From an uncultured Bacteroidales bacterium (GTDB lineage: Bacteria; Bacteroidota; Bacteroidia; Bacteroidales; Lentimicrobiaceae): 6,530 nucleotides of DNA. Position 1 is the first letter of the stretch; each line of letters begins with the position of its first letter. A program made the translations under genes and the position numbers. Location: the NCBI GenBank assembly GCA_937894795.1, contig CALCQV010000026.1, positions 1-6,530 of the forward strand, read 5' to 3'. The notes under the pieces were generated by a model, which ran no database searches, was not told where the DNA came from, and saw only the letters and a list, made by a program, of their open reading frames with translations. This document shows positions 6,212 through 6,530 of this stretch, one piece after another.

Positions 6212-6530
6212 ATGAGCGAATTATCTGAAATATACCAAAAGCTTGAAGAGAAAAACCATAGAGCGCAGCTTGGTGGTGGCATTGAACGCATAGAGAAACT
6301 CCACAGCACCGGTCGCAAGACAGCCAGAGAGCGCATAGAGATGCTGCTTGACTCAGGCACCTTTACAGAGCTTGACCGTTTTGTAGTGCATCGTTCAAGA
6401 GACTTCGATATGGAGAAGAACCTCATACCCGGTGATGGTGTGGTGAGTGGTTACGGCAAGATAGATGGCCGGCTGGTTTATGTATTTGCCCAGGATTTTA
6501 CAGTTTTTGGAGGTACGCTTAGTCGCGCCA
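6212..6530 (+). CDS. Acyl-CoA carboxyltransferase beta subunit, PccB/MmdA type (N-terminal part, runs off the right edge)
   Basis: I translated this from the ATG at 6212; the frame stays open for 106 codons to the edge. The sequence contains the family start GGGIERIEKLHSTGRKTARE (22-41) with ARERIEMLLDSGTF, then IPGDGVVSGYGKIDGRLVYV (73-92) and AQDFTVFGGTLS (93-104), the opening of the carboxyltransferase N-domain that binds acyl-CoA. This enzyme moves the carboxyl group from biotin to propionyl-CoA or acetyl-CoA; the same fold serves in methylmalonyl-CoA decarboxylase and transcarboxylase, and the visible part does not separate these. The 120-bp gap before it (6092-6211) has a 7-bp direct repeat GATCATG (6120 and 6154) but no ORF, terminator or clear promoter. 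It is very likely the third gene of the carboxylase operon. Confidence 0.92.
   Translation, partial: MSELSEIYQKLEEKNHRAQLGGGIERIEKLHSTGRKTARERIEMLLDSGTFTELDRFVVHRSRDFDMEKNLIPGDGVVSGYGKIDGRLVYVFAQDFTVFGGTLSRA

Overview
The window looks like a chromosomal piece of a Bacteroidota (Bacteroidetes) genome, probably Bacteroidales or a close relative. The evidence is a sigma/anti-sigma pair of the Bacteroidota type, in which the anti-sigma factor is fused to a C-terminal outer-membrane barrel; an LVIVD-repeat lipoprotein; AT-rich, Shine-Dalgarno-poor start regions; and an acyl-CoA carboxylase split into separate biotin carboxylase, biotin carrier and carboxyltransferase genes. The assignment rests on protein and promoter style only; no rRNA or other phylogenetic marker is present.

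The left 3.7 kb (minus strand, read right to left) is one cell-envelope regulatory locus: an ECF sigma factor (3695-3150), a dual-membrane-spanning anti-sigma factor (3149-1725), an LVIVD-repeat surface or periplasmic lipoprotein (1666-374), and the start of a small outer-membrane barrel protein (371 to beyond the left edge). Two promoter-like elements with the same sequence and spacing, TGCAACT-N14-GCATCTTA, lie upstream of the sigma gene and upstream of the lipoprotein gene. This is what a self-regulated ECF regulon would look like.

The sigma gene carries a frameshift in region 4, the part that reads the -35 element. After the residues YSHKEIGS the expected helix-turn-helix and C-terminus are still present in the DNA, but in another frame, and comparison with the family suggests a loss of about 7 bp. 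As read, the protein ends in a nonsense tail. The promoters and target genes look intact, so this is either a recent inactivation, a polymorphism or an assembly error.

The right 2.5 kb (plus strand) is a divergent metabolic operon: biotin carboxylase (accC type, 3974-5458), a biotin carboxyl carrier protein (5588-6091), and the start of a PccB/MmdA-type carboxyltransferase (6212 to beyond the right edge). Together they would make an acetyl-/propionyl-CoA carboxylase or a related biotin-dependent carboxyl-transfer enzyme. The gap between the first two genes contains eight in-register copies of a 7-bp repeat (TTGTTCA-like). No RNA genes, CRISPR arrays or insertion sequences were seen.
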